A stretch of DNA of 22,533 nt. It comes from a virus. Position 1 is the first letter of the stretch; each line of letters opens with the position of its first letter. The notes beneath the pieces were generated by a model that saw nothing but the letters and a program-made list of their open reading frames with translations, was not told where the DNA came from and searched no databases. The stretch spans positions 1 to 22,533 of IMG/VR virus record IMGVR_UViG_3300033143_000558. One strand, 5' to 3'. This document shows positions 20,872 through 22,533 of the stretch, in pieces. The position numbers and the translations under genes are program-made.

Positions 20872-21948
20872 GTGGCAAAACCATTTGACGTTTCCAAATT
20901 TAGGAAAGACATAACCAAATCCATCGACGGCTTGTCGATAGGTTTCAATGATCCAACAGACTGGATCTCTACGGGTTCTTATGCATTGAACTATCTTATC
21001 TCAGGAGACTTTAACAAAGGTGTTCCTCTAGGTAAAGTTACAGTCTTTGCAGGAGAATCAGGCGCAGGTAAATCATATTTCGCCGCAGGCAATGTCGTAA
21101 AGTCAGCACAAGAGCAAGGTATTTTTGTAGTCTTAATTGATTCAGAAAACGCACTTGATGAAACATGGCTTCATGCACTTGGTGTTGATACATCAGAAGA
21201 AAAACTTCTTAAGTTAAGCATGAGCATGATTGACGATGTTGCAAAAACTATCTCAACCTTTATGAAAGATTATAAAGACATGGCAGACGAAGAACGTCCT
21301 AAAGTGTTGTTTGTAATCGATTCATTGGGTATGTTACTGACACCAACTGATGTTGATCAATTTGACAAAGGTGATATGAAAGGTGACATGGGTCGTAAGC
21401 CTAAGGCATTGACTGCTTTAGTTAGGAACTCAGTTAACATGTTCGGTAGTTACAATGTTGGATTAGTTGCAACGAATCATACTTACGCATCACAAGATAT
21501 GTTTGACCCAGACGATAAAATCTCTGGTGGTCAAGGCTTTATCTATGCATCAAGTATCGTTGTTGCTATGAAGAAAATGAAACTAAAAGAAGATGCCGCA
21601 GGGAATAAAATCTCTGATGTAAGAGGTATTCGTGCAGGTTGTAAAGTAATGAAGACTCGTTATGCAAAACCTTTCGAGGGTGTGCAAGTGAAGATTCCTT
21701 ACGAGACAGGCATGAATCCTTATTCTGGACTAGTTGATTTATTTGAAAAATCAGGCTTGCTTACGAAACAAGGCAATCGTCTAAAATATATTTCTCAGAG
21801 CGGAGAAGAAGTTCTTAAGTTCAGAAAGCCTTGGGAAGCAAATGAAGACGGATGTTTGGATAATTTAATGCAAGAATACTCTGAAGTTAAAGATGCACTC
21901 GACAAACTAAATAACGAGGAAGATACAGCATCTGAGACGGAGGAATAG
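20872..21948 (+). CDS. uvsX: RecA-like recombinase UvsX
   Basis: UvsX forms filaments on ssDNA coated by gp32 and drives strand invasion in phage recombination-dependent replication. Walker A GESGAGKS is at residues 61-68 and Walker B VLFVIDS at 145-151, with the RecA-type NHTYASQDMFDPDDKISGGQ loop later. Length 358 aa is typical of T4-like UvsX. GTG start at 20872 is preceded by AGGAG at 20862-20866. The C-terminus is acidic (NNEEDTASETEE), as in T4 and RecA. It stands in the expected order with gp32 before and a UvsY-like gene after. No defects seen. Confidence 0.95.
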   Translation: MAKPFDVSKFRKDITKSIDGLSIGFNDPTDWISTGSYALNYLISGDFNKGVPLGKVTVFAGESGAGKSYFAAGNVVKSAQEQGIFVVLIDSENALDETWLHALGVDTSEEKLLKLSMSMIDDVAKTISTFMKDYKDMADEERPKVLFVIDSLGMLLTPTDVDQFDKGDMKGDMGRKPKALTALVRNSVNMFGSYNVGLVATNHTYASQDMFDPDDKISGGQGFIYASSIVVAMKKMKLKEDAAGNKISDVRGIRAGCKVMKTRYAKPFEGVQVKIPYETGMNPYSGLVDLFEKSGLLTKQGNRLKYISQSGEEVLKFRKPWEANEDGCLDNLMQEYSEVKDALDKLNNEEDTASETEE

Positions 21949-21951
21949 CAT

Positions 21952-22200
21952 ATGAATTTAAACGATCTAGCCAGAGTGTGGGAAGTTATTAAACCTTCAA
22001 TTGAAGACGGTGACATACATGAGGCGGCAGACGTATTAGTAAATCATTTGATCGATGAAGGAATGTCCGCACAGGAAATTAAAAAAGCCTTTAAGGACGA
22101 CAAAAAGATCAAAGAAGCCTTGTCTTATTTTTCAGAAGATGAAGATGAAATTTGGGAAGAGGAAGATGATGATTATGATGAAGACGATGATTGGAACTAG
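21952..22200 (+). CDS. Small acidic protein downstream of uvsX, 82 aa
   Basis: Begins 3 nt after uvsX behind the GGAGGAATAG site and ends where the AGGAG site of the next gene starts. Residues 1-60 look helical (DLARVWEVIKPSIEDGDIHE, then KKAFKDDKKIKEALSYF), and the last 22 are nearly all Asp/Glu with Trp and Tyr (EDEDEIWEEEDDDYDEDDDW). Acidic tails in phage recombination proteins can mimic DNA or bind basic partners; the position between uvsX and a UvsY-like gene suggests a helper of the recombination complex. A small conserved acidic protein in this place is, as I recall, usual in marine T4-like phages. Function unproven. Confidence 0.75.
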   Translation: MNLNDLARVWEVIKPSIEDGDIHEAADVLVNHLIDEGMSAQEIKKAFKDDKKIKEALSYFSEDEDEIWEEEDDDYDEDDDWN

Positions 22201-22209
22201 GAGTATTAC

Positions 22210-22533
22210 TTGAATTGGTATACACGTATTAGCCATGATTTGTCTGTCATACCTGATTTTATTGCTCACTATGAGACTGAACTAGCATCTAGTAAAAGAG
22301 ATTGTTTAGTATCAGGTCTTGTAGAGAGACAGATATCAGCACTTCCAGGCGTTACTGAGCATCGATTTAATCAATTACAAGAGATTGAAGCGGTGCTCAA
22401 TCTGCTTAACATCAAACTCCGTAAGATACGTAGAACTCATTTTCAAAAATACTTAGAGAAATATCAACGAGCCTTGACATCACGTGATGCTGAAAAGTAT
22501 GTAGATGGAGAAGATGAAGTGATAGACTTTGAG
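22210..22533 (+). CDS. uvsY: UvsY-like recombination mediator (3' partial)
   Basis: TTG at 22210 with AGGAG at 22199-22203 six bases upstream; the frame is open to the window edge (108 codons). The visible part, NWYTRISHDLSVIPDFIAHY then ETEL, and VTEHRFNQLQEIEAVLNLLN, then KLRKIRRTHFQKYLEKY, ALTSRDAEKYVDGEDEVIDF, matches my memory of the marine T4-like protein annotated as UvsY, which loads UvsX on gp32-coated DNA. Its place after uvsX fits. T4 UvsY itself is more distant, and the diagnostic C-terminal half is outside this window, so the name is tentative. Confidence 0.6.
   Translation, partial: MNWYTRISHDLSVIPDFIAHYETELASSKRDCLVSGLVERQISALPGVTEHRFNQLQEIEAVLNLLNIKLRKIRRTHFQKYLEKYQRALTSRDAEKYVDGEDEVIDFE

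Noticed and set aside
1-22533. tRNA genes, insertion sequences or att sites
   Set aside because: I looked through the gaps on both strands and saw no cloverleaf-like stretch, transposase or paired direct repeats; a covariance search could still find a missed tRNA.

Overview
This window looks like part of the genome of a marine T4-like phage (contractile-tailed myovirus type). The DNA is AT-rich and tightly packed, with short gaps, many 1-4 nt overlaps and frequent TTG/GTG starts. The hallmark genes are T4-type: large terminase gp17, single-strand DNA-binding protein gp32, recombinase UvsX, and a likely UvsY running off the right edge. T4-type late-promoter octamers close to TATAAATA stand before many genes. 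The phage type is well supported. The host is not: nothing in the sequence decides between marine alphaproteobacteria such as SAR11, cyanobacteria and others. Layout on the + strand: 1-855 holds the end of a lysine-tailed protein and a small unknown gene, closed by a UUCG hairpin. 917-5281 is an auxiliary metabolic block with thyX, a conserved small protein, an NAD-dependent sugar epimerase/dehydratase, a PLP-dependent sugar aminotransferase and a protein with a possible glycosyltransferase-like C-terminus. 5314-7292 carries a three-TM holin and three small probable structural genes coupled by TAATG overlaps. 7367-8273 has a methyltransferase and a small membrane protein. 8292-9769 is the terminase gp17 region, whose N- and C-terminal parts lie in different frames with about 28 residues apparently missing. 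9787-13014 is a 1075-aa probable virion protein with glycine-zipper segments. 13025-14086 is a cluster of small genes: a 14-residue peptide with eight cysteines, a one-TM peptide, a phage-borne ribosomal protein bL33 and an acidic protein. On the - strand, 14087-19265 is one late unit of four genes behind its own late promoter. In transcription order it encodes an exported Asn/Thr-repeat protein, a 997-aa exported Cys-repeat/acidic protein, a two-TM protein and a one-TM coiled-coil protein. Its last stop codon touches the last stop of the + strand block. 19310-19576 is the divergent control region. It holds a consensus sigma70 promoter (TTGACA, 17 bp, TATAAT), a late octamer, an inverted repeat across the -10 and a CUUCGG hairpin in the predicted gp32 leader. 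19577-22533 is the replication/recombination block: gp32, a small BPSL0761-like protein, UvsX, an acidic small protein and a UvsY-like partial gene. How it fits together: the right block handles DNA recombination and replication and looks early-transcribed; the rest looks late (packaging, structure, lysis). The sugar genes may build or modify a surface glycan. The minus-strand exported cluster is the best candidate for an undescribed function, and the Cys-rich peptide is the oddest single item. No tRNA, CRISPR array or insertion sequence was seen.
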